DNA of 64,000 nt from Carboxylicivirga litoralis (GTDB lineage: Bacteria; Bacteroidota; Bacteroidia; Bacteroidales; Marinilabiliaceae), in NCBI RefSeq assembly GCF_025499605.1, contig NZ_JAFMVC010000020.1, positions 1 to 64,000 on the forward strand, written 5' to 3'. Under the pieces are notes generated by a model. The model saw only the letters and a list, made by a program, of their open reading frames with translations. It was not told the origin of the DNA and ran no database searches. Made by a program: the position numbers and the translations under genes. Positions 18,794 to 27,803 of this stretch are shown here, in pieces (the stretch's first letter is position 1; each line of letters begins with the position of its first letter).

Positions 18794-20185
18794 TTAAATA
18801 TGAATCACTTCATCATAGGCAGCCGCTGCAGCTTCCATCACCGCTTCCGACATGGTTGGGTGAGGGTGAACTGCTTTGATAATTTCATGGCCGGTTGTCT
18901 CCAGCTTACGAGCTGTAACTAACTCTGCAATCATCTCAGTTACATTGGCACCAATCAGGTGAGCCCCCAGTAATTCGCCGTATTTGGCATCAAATATAAG
19001 CTTAACAAACCCATCTTTATGACCGGCTGCACTTGCTTTACCAGAGGCTGAAAATGGGAATTTACCAATTTTCAACTCATGCCCCGCTTCTTTGGCAGCT
19101 TTCTCAGTCATACCCACTGAGGCCACTTCAGGAGACGTATATGTACATCCGGGAATATTGCCATAATCCAATGGTTCAGGGTTATGACCGGTAATCTTCT
19201 CAACACAAATAATACCTTCGGCTGAGGCGACGTGAGCTAAGGCCTGACCCGGAACAATATCGCCAATAGCATAAACGCCTGGAACAGTTGTTTGGTAGAA
19301 TTCATCCACTTTTACGCGACCATTCTCCACAACCACACCCACTTCTTCAAGGCCCAGATTTTCAAGATTTGGAGAAATACCAACAGCAGATAAAACGATA
19401 TCAGCTTCGTGTGTTTCTTCACCCTTCTTGTTTTTAATAACGACTTTAACTTTATCGCCAGAAGTATCAACCTGGGTCACTTCAGCTCCAGTCATCACTT
19501 TGATGCCGGCCTTTTTAAACGAACGTCCTAATTGCTTCGAAACTTCTTCGTCTTCAACAGGCACAACATTTGGCATGTACTCCACCAAAGTTACTTTTGT
19601 ACCGATGGTGTTATAGAAATAAGCAAATTCACTTCCGATGGCACCAGAACCAACCACAATCATCGATTCAGGCTTCTTATCAAGCGTTAAAGCTTTGCGG
19701 TATCCAATTACTTTCTCGCCATCCTGTGGTAAATTTGGTAACTGACGACTGCGTGCTCCGGTTGCTAATAAAATATGTTCAGCGGTATAAACGGTTTTTT
19801 CTCCTGCTTCATTCAGCACTTCAACCTGCTTATTTCCCAATAGCTTTCCAGTTCCCTGGATCACCTCAATTTTATTCTTCTTAAACAAGTACTGAATTCC
19901 TTTACTCATGCCATCGGCAACACCACGACTACGAGCTACCATCGCTTCGAAATCGGCACTCGTTTCGCCTTCTATTTTAACGCCATAATCAGCGGCATGC
20001 TTCAGGTATTCAAAAACATTTGCACTCTTAAGCAGTGATTTGGTTGGTATACAGCCCCAGTTAAGACAAATACCACCCAGCTCAGAACGTTCAACAACGG
20101 CCACTTTTAAACCTAACTGTGATGCCCTGATGGCTGCAACATATCCTCCCGGACCACTACCTATTACTATTAAATCGTAATTCAT
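18794..20185 (-). CDS. lpdA: Dihydrolipoyl dehydrogenase (E3)
   Basis: A 463-residue flavoprotein that reoxidises dihydrolipoamide with NAD+ in pyruvate, 2-oxoglutarate or branched-chain keto-acid dehydrogenase complexes, or in glycine cleavage. It shows the N-terminal FAD-binding GSGPGGYVAA motif (residues 9-18), the redox-active disulfide GGICLNWGCIPTKS (Cys40 and Cys45), the NAD-binding VVGSGAIGSEFA block, the second FAD motif VYAIGDIV and the C-terminal catalytic HPHPTMSEAVMEA. Full length and intact. No E1 or E2 genes are adjacent, so the complex it serves cannot be told from context. Confidence 0.96.
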   Translation of the reverse strand: MNYDLIVIGSGPGGYVAAIRASQLGLKVAVVERSELGGICLNWGCIPTKSLLKSANVFEYLKHAADYGVKIEGETSADFEAMVARSRGVADGMSKGIQYLFKKNKIEVIQGTGKLLGNKQVEVLNEAGEKTVYTAEHILLATGARSRQLPNLPQDGEKVIGYRKALTLDKKPESMIVVGSGAIGSEFAYFYNTIGTKVTLVEYMPNVVPVEDEEVSKQLGRSFKKAGIKVMTGAEVTQVDTSGDKVKVVIKNKKGEETHEADIVLSAVGISPNLENLGLEEVGVVVENGRVKVDEFYQTTVPGVYAIGDIVPGQALAHVASAEGIICVEKITGHNPEPLDYGNIPGCTYTSPEVASVGMTEKAAKEAGHELKIGKFPFSASGKASAAGHKDGFVKLIFDAKYGELLGAHLIGANVTEMIAELVTARKLETTGHEIIKAVHPHPTMSEAVMEAAAAAYDEVIHI

Positions 20186-20322
20186 CTTATTATTATTTTA
20201 TTACTATTTATTCAGATTTTAAGTTCCTTTTATTGGAAGTCAAATTATGACACATCGATTACATAAACAAAATTAGCGGCCAAGAGTTTGAAATAAAACG
20301 ACAAATATCAAGTATTGAAAAT

Positions 20323-20347
20323 AAAAAAGGAGGCACATGGCCTCCTT
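20323..20347 (-). terminator. Intrinsic terminator after the first TlpA-like gene
   Basis: AAGGAGGC (20328-20335) and GCCTCCTT (20340-20347) form an 8-bp stem. On the minus strand it is followed by a run of T. Confidence 0.8.
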
Positions 20348-20372
20348 AATAGCTTATATGTAAGTGTTTATC

Positions 20373-21470
20373 TTAGTTTAACAACTCAGCAATTTTTGCG
20401 TGTAACTCTTCTCCGCGAAGGTTTTTAGCAATAATCTTACCCTCTTTGTCTAACAACACAGTGTGAGGAATACCCGAAACAGCATATAATTTAGCTGCTT
20501 CGTTGCCCCAACCTTTTAGGTCAGAAACGTGGTTCCAAGTCAATTGGTCATCTTCAATGGCCTTTAACCATGCGTCTTCTTTTTGGTCTAATGACACACC
20601 TAATATGTCAAATCCTTTGTCTTTAAACTCGGCATACAATTTTACAACATTAGGATTCTCGCGACGACAAGGACCACACCAGCTCGCCCAGAAATCAACT
20701 AACAGATATTTTCCTTTGAACGAAGACAGGGCTACAGGATTGCCTTCCGGATCGTTCATTGTGAAATCCGGTGCCATTTGCCCCACCGCAACAGCTTCTA
20801 ATTTTGTAATTTTCTCACTTAAAGCGATGTAGTAAGTCGATGTATTTAGCGATGCGTCCAGTTTGGCTAAACCTTCTTTCATTTCTTCGATAGCTCCATG
20901 TCCGAATACATTGTTAACGATAAAAGCAGAAGCAGGTGACATTGGGTTAGCCTCTACAACGTCCATTTGCACCTTCTCTAATGACTCCTGGTTAGCTTGA
21001 TACTCTTCGTAGATGACTTTTTGCTTAGCTGTATCACCAGCCTGACCAGCCTCACCATAGGCTTTTTTCAATTCATTATTCTTCTCGCCTATTTCTTTTA
21101 CAGCGTCACTAACCGACTTGTAAACATTGTAAACAGCACCACCCGTTACTTCGGCTTCTGCAATTTTATCTAATGATCCATTGATGGTATAATCAACGTT
21201 CTCTGCAAAAAAGTTTAAGGTGTTTCGCGAACCAGCTTCGCCTAACAATACAAATACAGGTTCAGCTAACTCGGTAGAATAGTTAACGACACCATCAGTA
21301 ATGCTTAAAGTATCTTTTACGTTCACTCCGTCTTTGTCGTAGATGCTAATAGTAACAATTTTATCAGTAGCACCTTCAAGCTGACCAGTTAATTTAAAAC
21401 TTGCCGCCTGTGGCTGGCACGATGCCAAAGCTACCAAAGCTGCAAAGGCAAAGAATAATAGATTTTTCAT
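20373..21470 (-). CDS. TlpA-like thioredoxin lipoprotein with DUF4369 N-terminus (copy 1)
   Basis: 365 residues. It has a lipoprotein signal with lipobox VALASC (Cys near 19), an N-terminal DUF4369-type beta domain (FKLTGQLEGATDKIVTIS) and a helical middle. The C-terminal thioredoxin fold carries the active site WASWCGPCRRENPNV (CGPC) preceded by GKYLLVDF. It is likely an envelope-anchored thiol-disulfide reductase, as in other Bacteroidota TlpA proteins. It resembles the adjacent 21623-22723 protein along its whole length, so the pair probably arose by tandem duplication. Each gene has its own terminator. Confidence 0.92.
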   Translation of the reverse strand: MKNLLFFAFAALVALASCQPQAASFKLTGQLEGATDKIVTISIYDKDGVNVKDTLSITDGVVNYSTELAEPVFVLLGEAGSRNTLNFFAENVDYTINGSLDKIAEAEVTGGAVYNVYKSVSDAVKEIGEKNNELKKAYGEAGQAGDTAKQKVIYEEYQANQESLEKVQMDVVEANPMSPASAFIVNNVFGHGAIEEMKEGLAKLDASLNTSTYYIALSEKITKLEAVAVGQMAPDFTMNDPEGNPVALSSFKGKYLLVDFWASWCGPCRRENPNVVKLYAEFKDKGFDILGVSLDQKEDAWLKAIEDDQLTWNHVSDLKGWGNEAAKLYAVSGIPHTVLLDKEGKIIAKNLRGEELHAKIAELLN

Positions 21471-21569
21471 TTAATGAATGTTTTTAGACTATTGTTTCAA
21501 TAGTCTGGGTTGTTTAATATGAGAGCCTAAATATACTTGCACGAATGTACATATCAAAATATGTATACT

Positions 21570-21599
21570 AAAAAAGCCACCTCAAAAAAGGTGACTTTT
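21570..21599 (-). terminator. Intrinsic terminator after the second TlpA-like gene
   Basis: A stem of AAAGTCACC with GGTGGCTTT (one G-T pair) on the minus strand is followed by T6. Confidence 0.75.
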
Positions 21600-21622
21600 C
21601 ATATTCTCTCGGTGAACTACAA

Positions 21623-22723
21623 TTAGTTAAGCAATTCAGCCAATTTTTCTTCTAAAGCAGTTCCTCTTAGGTTCTTAGCAACAATCTTACCTTCTTTGTC
21701 TAACAAGAAAGTGCTAGGAATACTTTGGATAGCGTAAGCTTTTGCAACACCCGACTCTTCAGTAGCTAAAACTTGTGTCCAGGTTAAGCCATCTTCTTTA
21801 ATCGCTTTTTTCCAGGCTTCCGCATCTCTGTCAACTGACACACTTACCACTTCAAACCCTTTAGTATTAAACGATTTGTAGGCTTTTACCACATTAGGAT
21901 TTTCCTGACGACAAGGCTGACACCAGCTTGCCCAGAAATCAACCAACACATATTTACCTTTAAAACTGCTTAATGAAACAGTTTCTCCTTCTGGTGTATT
22001 TAAAGTAAAATCAGGAGCTACAGCACCTTCAGCAGTAGCTGCTTGTGCTTTTTCAAATTCTTCCAATGGGCCAAGCAAATCATTCATTTCTTTAAAATAA
22101 GGATGTGCTGCCATCGTTGGCTCAAACTTAGCAACCAACTCGCGGAGTTCTTCCAAGTCTAATGAACCAGCCATGTTTAAAGCCAAAAATAAACCACATT
22201 CGTTTGTTGCATTCGCATCAACAAAGTTTTTAAAGTAGGCACGCTGATCTTCCATTATCGCTTGCATTTCTTCCTGAATCACTTTTTGCTTATCAGCATC
22301 CTGACTCATATATGCCATCTGGTACTCCTGTTGAAGCTCCTGAGTCCTATCCTGACCAGGAATTTCATCATTAAATTGTGTTAAGATGTCAGTCAACTCA
22401 GAACCTGTTACTTCAATTTCTGATAATTTATCAACGTTACCAGTGATATTGATTTTATCATTTGAAATAAAGAAAACGGCTGGTTGCTGCTTACCGTCAA
22501 CTACAGCAATATAAATTTCAGGTGCATCGACGCTTCCGGCGAAAGTAAATACACCATTAACCATTTCGGTAGTATCAACATTAACAGGTTGACCTTTTTC
22601 AATTTTCTTCAAGATAACTCTTTCCGATGTAGCACCTTCAAGTGTTCCTGTAACTTCATAAGACTTTGGCTGACATCCAACCAACATTGCAACACCAAAG
22701 ATGGCTAACAAAACTTTTTTCAT
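21623..22723 (-). CDS. TlpA-like thioredoxin lipoprotein with DUF4369 N-terminus (copy 2)
   Basis: 366 residues from the ATG at 22723; an in-frame ATG four codons earlier (MINH, 22735) is less likely because the lipoprotein signal begins MKKVLLAIFG. The lipobox is MLVGC. The domain order matches copy 1: DUF4369-like (YEVTGTLEGATSERVIL), a glutamine/glutamate-rich helical middle and a thioredoxin domain with active site WASWCQPCRQENPNV. Here the site is CQPC rather than CGPC, which may shift the redox potential. It starts 42 bases downstream of the meaB stop and may be cotranscribed with it. Confidence 0.92.
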   Translation of the reverse strand: MKKVLLAIFGVAMLVGCQPKSYEVTGTLEGATSERVILKKIEKGQPVNVDTTEMVNGVFTFAGSVDAPEIYIAVVDGKQQPAVFFISNDKINITGNVDKLSEIEVTGSELTDILTQFNDEIPGQDRTQELQQEYQMAYMSQDADKQKVIQEEMQAIMEDQRAYFKNFVDANATNECGLFLALNMAGSLDLEELRELVAKFEPTMAAHPYFKEMNDLLGPLEEFEKAQAATAEGAVAPDFTLNTPEGETVSLSSFKGKYVLVDFWASWCQPCRQENPNVVKAYKSFNTKGFEVVSVSVDRDAEAWKKAIKEDGLTWTQVLATEESGVAKAYAIQSIPSTFLLDKEGKIVAKNLRGTALEEKLAELLN

Positions 22724-22765
22724 GTGATTAATCATTTAAACCTATTAAGGTTGTGTATATTATAT

Positions 22766-23878
22766 TTATAGATTCTCAAAATAGTTATCCAGTAAATCTT
22801 TGGCAGCCATAAACGAACTTTTCTCATCATTCAGTACTTGCTGTTCATTCACCGTTAATGCTTCTTTAACCAACGGATGATGATAGAAATTATTACGCAA
22901 TTGTTCGTTAATACTTTCGTACATCCAGTATTTGGCCTGAGAACGTCTGTTGGCTTCAAAGTAAGCATTTTCTTTGGTTAATTTCACATACTCCAAAATC
23001 ATATCCCAGATTTTATCTACATCCTGGTGATATAACGACGAACAGGTTTTTACTTCAGGAGTCCACCCGGACTTTGTTGGGGGAAACAGGTGTAACGCAC
23101 TGCGATATTCAGCCTGAGCCAGTTTAGCACGCTTCACATTCTCTCCATCGGCTTTATTGATAGTTATAGCATCTGCCATTTCCATAATTCCACGTTTAAT
23201 GCCCTGTAACTCATCACCTGCACCAGCCAGCATCAATAGTAAAAAGAAGTCAACCATGGAGTGAACCGCTGTTTCTGACTGCCCCACACCAACTGTTTCA
23301 ATAAAAATGGTATCAAAGCCAGCCGCTTCACAAAGAATAATCGTTTCACGCGTTTTTCGTGCCACACCGCCTAATGAACCGGCAGATGGCGAAGGTCGGA
23401 TATACGCATCCTTCTCTCCGGAAAGCTTTTCCATACGGGTTTTATCGCCCAGAATACTTCCCTTTGAACGTTCACTTGAAGGGTCAATGGCTAACACTGC
23501 CAATTTCCCACCATTCTTGATAATATGCATGCCCATCGACTCGATAAACGTACTTTTACCAGCGCCTGGCACACCTGTAATGCCTAAGCGAATACTTTTA
23601 CCGGCATGTGGCAAGCAACGCTCAATAATTTGCTGAGCTATCTTCTGATGTTCAGGAAGCGAACTTTCTACCATGGTAACGGCACGACTTAAAATCGTCA
23701 CATTTCCATCTAAAATACCATTCACATATTCATCAATGGATAATTGCCGTTTCCTTTTGATAATACGCTTAGAGGCGTTAGGATTTATCGATGGCGCATC
23801 CTCAACTCCTTTATTAACTTTTAGACCTTTAAAATCAGGATCATTCTCAATATGATGATGATCATCCATTTTCGCCAT
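22766..23878 (-). CDS. meaB: Methylmalonyl-CoA mutase-associated GTPase MeaB
   Basis: A 370-residue G3E-family P-loop GTPase that guards the adenosylcobalamin cofactor of methylmalonyl-CoA mutase and helps reload it. It has the Walker A motif GVPGAGKST at residues 102-110, LAIDPSSERSKGSILGDKTR (the typical switch region), ETVGVGQSE and the base-recognition NKADG. The histidine-rich N-terminus (DDHHHIEND) is unusual. The mutase genes are not in the window. In Bacteroidota this system serves the succinate-propionate pathway. The product starts MAKMDDHHH; the start could also be at the second Met. Confidence 0.94.
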   Translation of the reverse strand: MAKMDDHHHIENDPDFKGLKVNKGVEDAPSINPNASKRIIKRKRQLSIDEYVNGILDGNVTILSRAVTMVESSLPEHQKIAQQIIERCLPHAGKSIRLGITGVPGAGKSTFIESMGMHIIKNGGKLAVLAIDPSSERSKGSILGDKTRMEKLSGEKDAYIRPSPSAGSLGGVARKTRETIILCEAAGFDTIFIETVGVGQSETAVHSMVDFFLLLMLAGAGDELQGIKRGIMEMADAITINKADGENVKRAKLAQAEYRSALHLFPPTKSGWTPEVKTCSSLYHQDVDKIWDMILEYVKLTKENAYFEANRRSQAKYWMYESINEQLRNNFYHHPLVKEALTVNEQQVLNDEKSSFMAAKDLLDNYFENL

Positions 23879-23909
23879 GTACTATTCGATATTATAAAAT
23901 AGAAAAAAG

Positions 23910-23933
23910 AGAGCTAAACCTTTGTTAACTCTC
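23910..23933 (-). terminator. Possible terminator after the DUF1573 gene
   Basis: A stem GAGAG/CTCTC with a long loop containing further complementarity (GTTAAC/GTTTAG) is followed by T6 on the minus strand, in the gap before meaB. Confidence 0.5.
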
Positions 23934-23957
23934 CTTATTCGTATTCGTTTGTTTTAA

Positions 23958-25043
23958 TTAATTGACTTTCACATTCCCGGTAATCATAAGGGTCGTTGTT
24001 GTTGCCTTAGGATCATTGGTGGTAATTCTCACCGTTTTTGTTTGCCGACCACTTTTTCCTCTTGAATTAAATTCAGCTGCAATCAGGGTTGTTTCGCCTG
24101 GAGCTAAAATGGTTTTAGCCGGTTTAATAGCCGTGCAACCACACGACGCTTTCACTTTGCGAATAATCAACTCTGTTTTACCGGTATTTTTTACTTCAAA
24201 CTGGTGTTTCACCACATCACCTTGCTTGATTTCTCCAAAGTTCCAATTCTTCTCTGTAATGCTAGTAACAGGTGCATTCTTAAGCTTCTCCTCATCCCAC
24301 GATGCAAAATCTTCCTGTATAGAAGCACTAACAGTTACACGATTTGAATAATTTCTCACATCATCAAAAATGATGAAAATATTATCAGTCACAAACCCCC
24401 AGTCATTTTTTACCTTGGCGTCGTATGTTGCTGTAATTACAGCTGGTTTGCCAGGCTGAATAACTTCAGGAACGCTTTTTATCTTGATGTGTGGCGGTAC
24501 ATTAAGAAAGCCCAATTTTATTGGCTGCTCCGATGTGCTAATTATTTTGATGCTCTCTTCTTTTACCTGTTCCGGCGTCATACTGGTAAAGGCCAAATGC
24601 GATGTCTCTAAACGGATTTTATCCATATTACGAGGATAAATATCTTCCATAGTCATTTCGCGAGGCAGTACTTTACCGTTGATTCGTAAAATCACCGTTG
24701 CATTTTGAGCATTGGAACTAACTGTAATGGTTTTGTTAAAATTACCAGGGCGGTTACGAGGATCGAATGTTACTTTCACCATTCCTGAACCTCCCGGAGG
24801 AATAGGTGCTTTCGTCCATTGTGGTGTTGTACAACCACATGAAGCCTTTACATTGTGCAACACCAAGGGCTGACCACCAGTGTTTTTAAATTGGAATTGA
24901 AACTGCCTGACACCTCCATCTTCTTTTACTTCTCCAAAGTTGTGAATGGTTTTATCAAATGCAACATTTGGTTTTGCGTGTTGGGCGCTTACATAACCAA
25001 CTAATAAACTAGCAAAGAGTGTAAATATGAAAAACTTCTTCAT
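23958..25043 (-). CDS. Secreted protein with two DUF1573 domains
   Basis: 361 residues with a cleavable signal peptide (ending near VSAQH, residue 20). Two immunoglobulin-like DUF1573 domains, at about residues 28-125 and 262-360, each carry the motif KASCGCT and the pattern HNFGEVKEDG or WNFGEIKQGD. The paired cysteines in SCGCT could bind metal or form a disulfide. The region between (residues 130-255) looks like a degenerate third beta domain. Such proteins are abundant in Bacteroidota envelopes, but their function is not known. A -7 element TAGATTTG lies on this strand at 25145-25152, about 100 bases upstream. Confidence 0.88.
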   Translation of the reverse strand: MKKFFIFTLFASLLVGYVSAQHAKPNVAFDKTIHNFGEVKEDGGVRQFQFQFKNTGGQPLVLHNVKASCGCTTPQWTKAPIPPGGSGMVKVTFDPRNRPGNFNKTITVSSNAQNATVILRINGKVLPREMTMEDIYPRNMDKIRLETSHLAFTSMTPEQVKEESIKIISTSEQPIKLGFLNVPPHIKIKSVPEVIQPGKPAVITATYDAKVKNDWGFVTDNIFIIFDDVRNYSNRVTVSASIQEDFASWDEEKLKNAPVTSITEKNWNFGEIKQGDVVKHQFEVKNTGKTELIIRKVKASCGCTAIKPAKTILAPGETTLIAAEFNSRGKSGRQTKTVRITTNDPKATTTTLMITGNVKVN

Positions 25044-25373
25044 CGTTAAGTTAAGTTTTTAAGTACTAAATCTAAGTTTCTTTTTGAACTCATCTAATTA
25101 CGCAATACTAATGTTGAGTGTTACAGTATTGCAGCAACAAAACACAAATCTATAAATAAATTATAATCTATTGGGGTCGTTCAGCTATTTTAACACGCCA
25201 TTAATACTTTCTGTTTAAGTATCTCTTCTTTTCATAAATACGATAAATTGAACTTTATCGACTTTTATTTTTATATGGTTTCGATAATCTTTTTATAGCT
25301 TATGAAAATTAAAAAACTATTTTTGTTTCATTCATTTTATCTTATAACAAGAATACAATTGTCTGTTTCTATT

Positions 25374-27680
25374 ATGAATAAATCCTATCTGCTCCTATTA
25401 TTTGTTTTATGCGTAACAGGCTGTAAACAGCCAATCGAAAAAGACGTTCAGTCAATACACATTATCCCGCAACCTAATCAATTAAGTGTTCACGAAGGCC
25501 AATTTGAGCTTAATCATACTACGAAAATTGTTTACAAAGGACTTGATAAAACGGTACTTAACACCATTTCTTACTTCCAGTCTTTAATAAAAGAAAGCAC
25601 TGATATCGAACTGCAAATTATAGATAGCCAACCACCTACCAACTTTATCAGTTTTGCCATCAACAACGAGCAAAATAATAATCCTGAGGCATATGCGTTA
25701 GAGGTTTCCGCTAACGAAATAGCAATTACCGCTTCCTCTGCGCAAGGATTATTTTATGCCATACAGTCCCTGAGACAATTATTACCAAATAAAACTGAAA
25801 AGAATAATCATTGGATTATTCCAGCACTCTACATTAAAGACTATCCTCGTTTTAACTATCGTGGTTTAAATCTGGATGTTGCTCGTCATTTCTTTTCTAT
25901 TGAAGATATCAAGAAACAAATAGATATTTTAGCTCTCTATAAAATCAATGTGTTTCACTGGCATTTAACCGATGATCAGGGGTGGCGCATTGAAATCAAG
26001 AAGTATCCAAAACTTACGAAGATTGGCTCCAGGCGCAGTAAAACTGTGGTTGGTCACGCCGCTAATATCCCTCTCAAATACAACAATGAAGTTTATGAAG
26101 GCTATTATTCTCAAGAAGACATTAAAGAGGTAGTTAAATATGCCCAGGAGCGCCATATCACTATCATTCCGGAAATAGAAATGCCCGGTCATGCATTGGC
26201 CGCCTTGGCCTCATACCCAGAGTTGGGTTGCACGGGAGGCCCATATGAGGTGGCTACTCGCTGGGGTGGTTTTGACGATGTTATTTGTCCGGGTAAAGAA
26301 TCAAGTTATGTCATTTTAAAGGATATATTAACTGAAGTAGCGCAGCTTTTTCCTGGACAATACATTCATATTGGCGGTGATGAATGTACAAAAATAAGAT
26401 GGCGAAATTGCAAACATTGTCAACAGCGCATCAGCGATTATGAACTGGCCGATGAGAACGAGTTAGAACTATTTTTTATAAAACGAATACAAAAAATAGT
26501 GGAAAGTCTGGGCAAAAGTATGGTTGGTTGGGATGAAATCATGACCGATAAATCACTATCCAATGCCACCATTGTTGTATGGCAAGATGATGCTGAAATA
26601 AAGGACGCGATTAAAAACAACAATAAAATTGTACAATCGCCTAATAGCTATTTATATTTCGACCATTACCAGTGCGAGCCACAAAATCATCCTTTAGCCA
26701 TTGGTGGCTACACGCCTCTTAAAGATGTTTATTGTTACGAACCGGTGTCTGACAACCTAACAGAAGAGGAATCGAAGTCTGTTATTGGTATTCAAGCCAA
26801 TTGTTGGACAGAGTACATAAGCGATAGCAAAAAAGTGGACTACATGCTATATCCTCGTTTATGTGCATTTTCAGAAATCAGTTGGATACAAAAAAGCAAT
26901 AAGGACTGGGCATTTTTTATGCAAAAGTTAGATACACACCAAGAGCGTTTATCAGTGCTTGGAGTTAATTATTTCTATGAAGTACCAAAGCCTATTGTGG
27001 AGAATGAGCAGCTTAACTTTACTCATCCTACCACAATGAGTTTCAAGCATATTTCAAACAAATATGAAATAAGGTATACTACTAATGGTTCCGAACCGAC
27101 TAATTCTTCGAAACTCTTCACGCACAATATAGCCGTAAAAAAGTCGGGAACTATCAAGGCCATAACTATTAATAAAGAAACTGGTGATAAAAGTAAAACG
27201 GCTATCATTACTTTAAATCAACTCTCGTTTCAGAAACCGCTTAAAAAATCGCTTGATAAACTCCCTGGCTTGCGTTACTCATTACATAAGGGGCGTTTCA
27301 AGACTGTTAAAGAAATACAGAACATTAGTAAGAATGAATCAGGCATTGCGAGACAACTGTTTTTGCCCGATTCTGCACACAATGAAGGATATGGACTTAT
27401 CTACAATGGTTATTTTCATGCAAATGATAAAGGCATCTATGAGTTCAGCCTTAACTCTGACGACGGTAGTGCTTTGTATATCAATAATAAATTGGTGGTT
27501 AACAATGATGGAATCCACGGTAAGAAAGTGGAAAAAGGAGCCATTGCCTTGTCTAAAGGTATGTATGATGCTAAAATTTATTACTTTCAAACAACAGGTT
27601 ACCAGTATTTTAATTTGAATGTTATCTCTCCGGATGGGACTGAAACCAGACTAATCCCATCAGCGTTTTTTTATGATTAG
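25374..27680 (+). CDS. Beta-N-acetylhexosaminidase, glycoside hydrolase family 20, lipoprotein
   Basis: 768 residues from the ATG at 25374. The longer in-frame start at 25302 adds 24 residues and spoils the lipoprotein signal MNKSYLLLLFVLCVTGC. In order: a GH20b-like alpha/beta domain (residues about 30-155), then the GH20 catalytic barrel (YPRFNYRGLNLDVARHF, VFHWHLTDDQGWRIEIKKYP) with the catalytic Asp-Glu in HIGGDECTK at 336-337. A chitobiase-type C-terminal beta domain (IRYTTNGSEPTNSS) and a PA14 domain (residues about 650-768, FSLNSDDGSALYINN) follow. It removes terminal GlcNAc or GalNAc from glycans at the cell surface or in the periplasm. It is not next to the susCD operon. Confidence 0.94.
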   Translation: MNKSYLLLLFVLCVTGCKQPIEKDVQSIHIIPQPNQLSVHEGQFELNHTTKIVYKGLDKTVLNTISYFQSLIKESTDIELQIIDSQPPTNFISFAINNEQNNNPEAYALEVSANEIAITASSAQGLFYAIQSLRQLLPNKTEKNNHWIIPALYIKDYPRFNYRGLNLDVARHFFSIEDIKKQIDILALYKINVFHWHLTDDQGWRIEIKKYPKLTKIGSRRSKTVVGHAANIPLKYNNEVYEGYYSQEDIKEVVKYAQERHITIIPEIEMPGHALAALASYPELGCTGGPYEVATRWGGFDDVICPGKESSYVILKDILTEVAQLFPGQYIHIGGDECTKIRWRNCKHCQQRISDYELADENELELFFIKRIQKIVESLGKSMVGWDEIMTDKSLSNATIVVWQDDAEIKDAIKNNNKIVQSPNSYLYFDHYQCEPQNHPLAIGGYTPLKDVYCYEPVSDNLTEEESKSVIGIQANCWTEYISDSKKVDYMLYPRLCAFSEISWIQKSNKDWAFFMQKLDTHQERLSVLGVNYFYEVPKPIVENEQLNFTHPTTMSFKHISNKYEIRYTTNGSEPTNSSKLFTHNIAVKKSGTIKAITINKETGDKSKTAIITLNQLSFQKPLKKSLDKLPGLRYSLHKGRFKTVKEIQNISKNESGIARQLFLPDSAHNEGYGLIYNGYFHANDKGIYEFSLNSDDGSALYINNKLVVNNDGIHGKKVEKGAIALSKGMYDAKIYYFQTTGYQYFNLNVISPDGTETRLIPSAFFYD

Positions 27681-27713
27681 ATTCCAAATCTCAATTGCAT
27701 TGAAGGCAAGTGT

Positions 27714-27742
27714 TTTGATTCTGTACAATCGTGTTATCTTTG
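27714..27742 (+). promoter_or_regulatory. Promoter of the M20 amidohydrolase gene
   Basis: A -33 TTTG (27714-27717), a 17-base spacer and a -7 TATCTTTG (27735-27742) match the Bacteroidota consensus. The ATG is at 27804. Confidence 0.65.
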
Positions 27743-27803
27743 TAACGAAGATTTAAAATATTAACACTTTATGGTAAATTTTCATCTGAATTAAAACACC
27801 ATT

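Noticed and set aside
25302-25373. Upstream start of the GH20 gene
   Set aside because: It would put 24 residues before a complete lipoprotein signal peptide that starts at 25374.
8183-27680. A polysaccharide-utilisation locus joining susCD and the GH20 gene
   Set aside because: More than 11 kb of unrelated genes on both strands lie between them.
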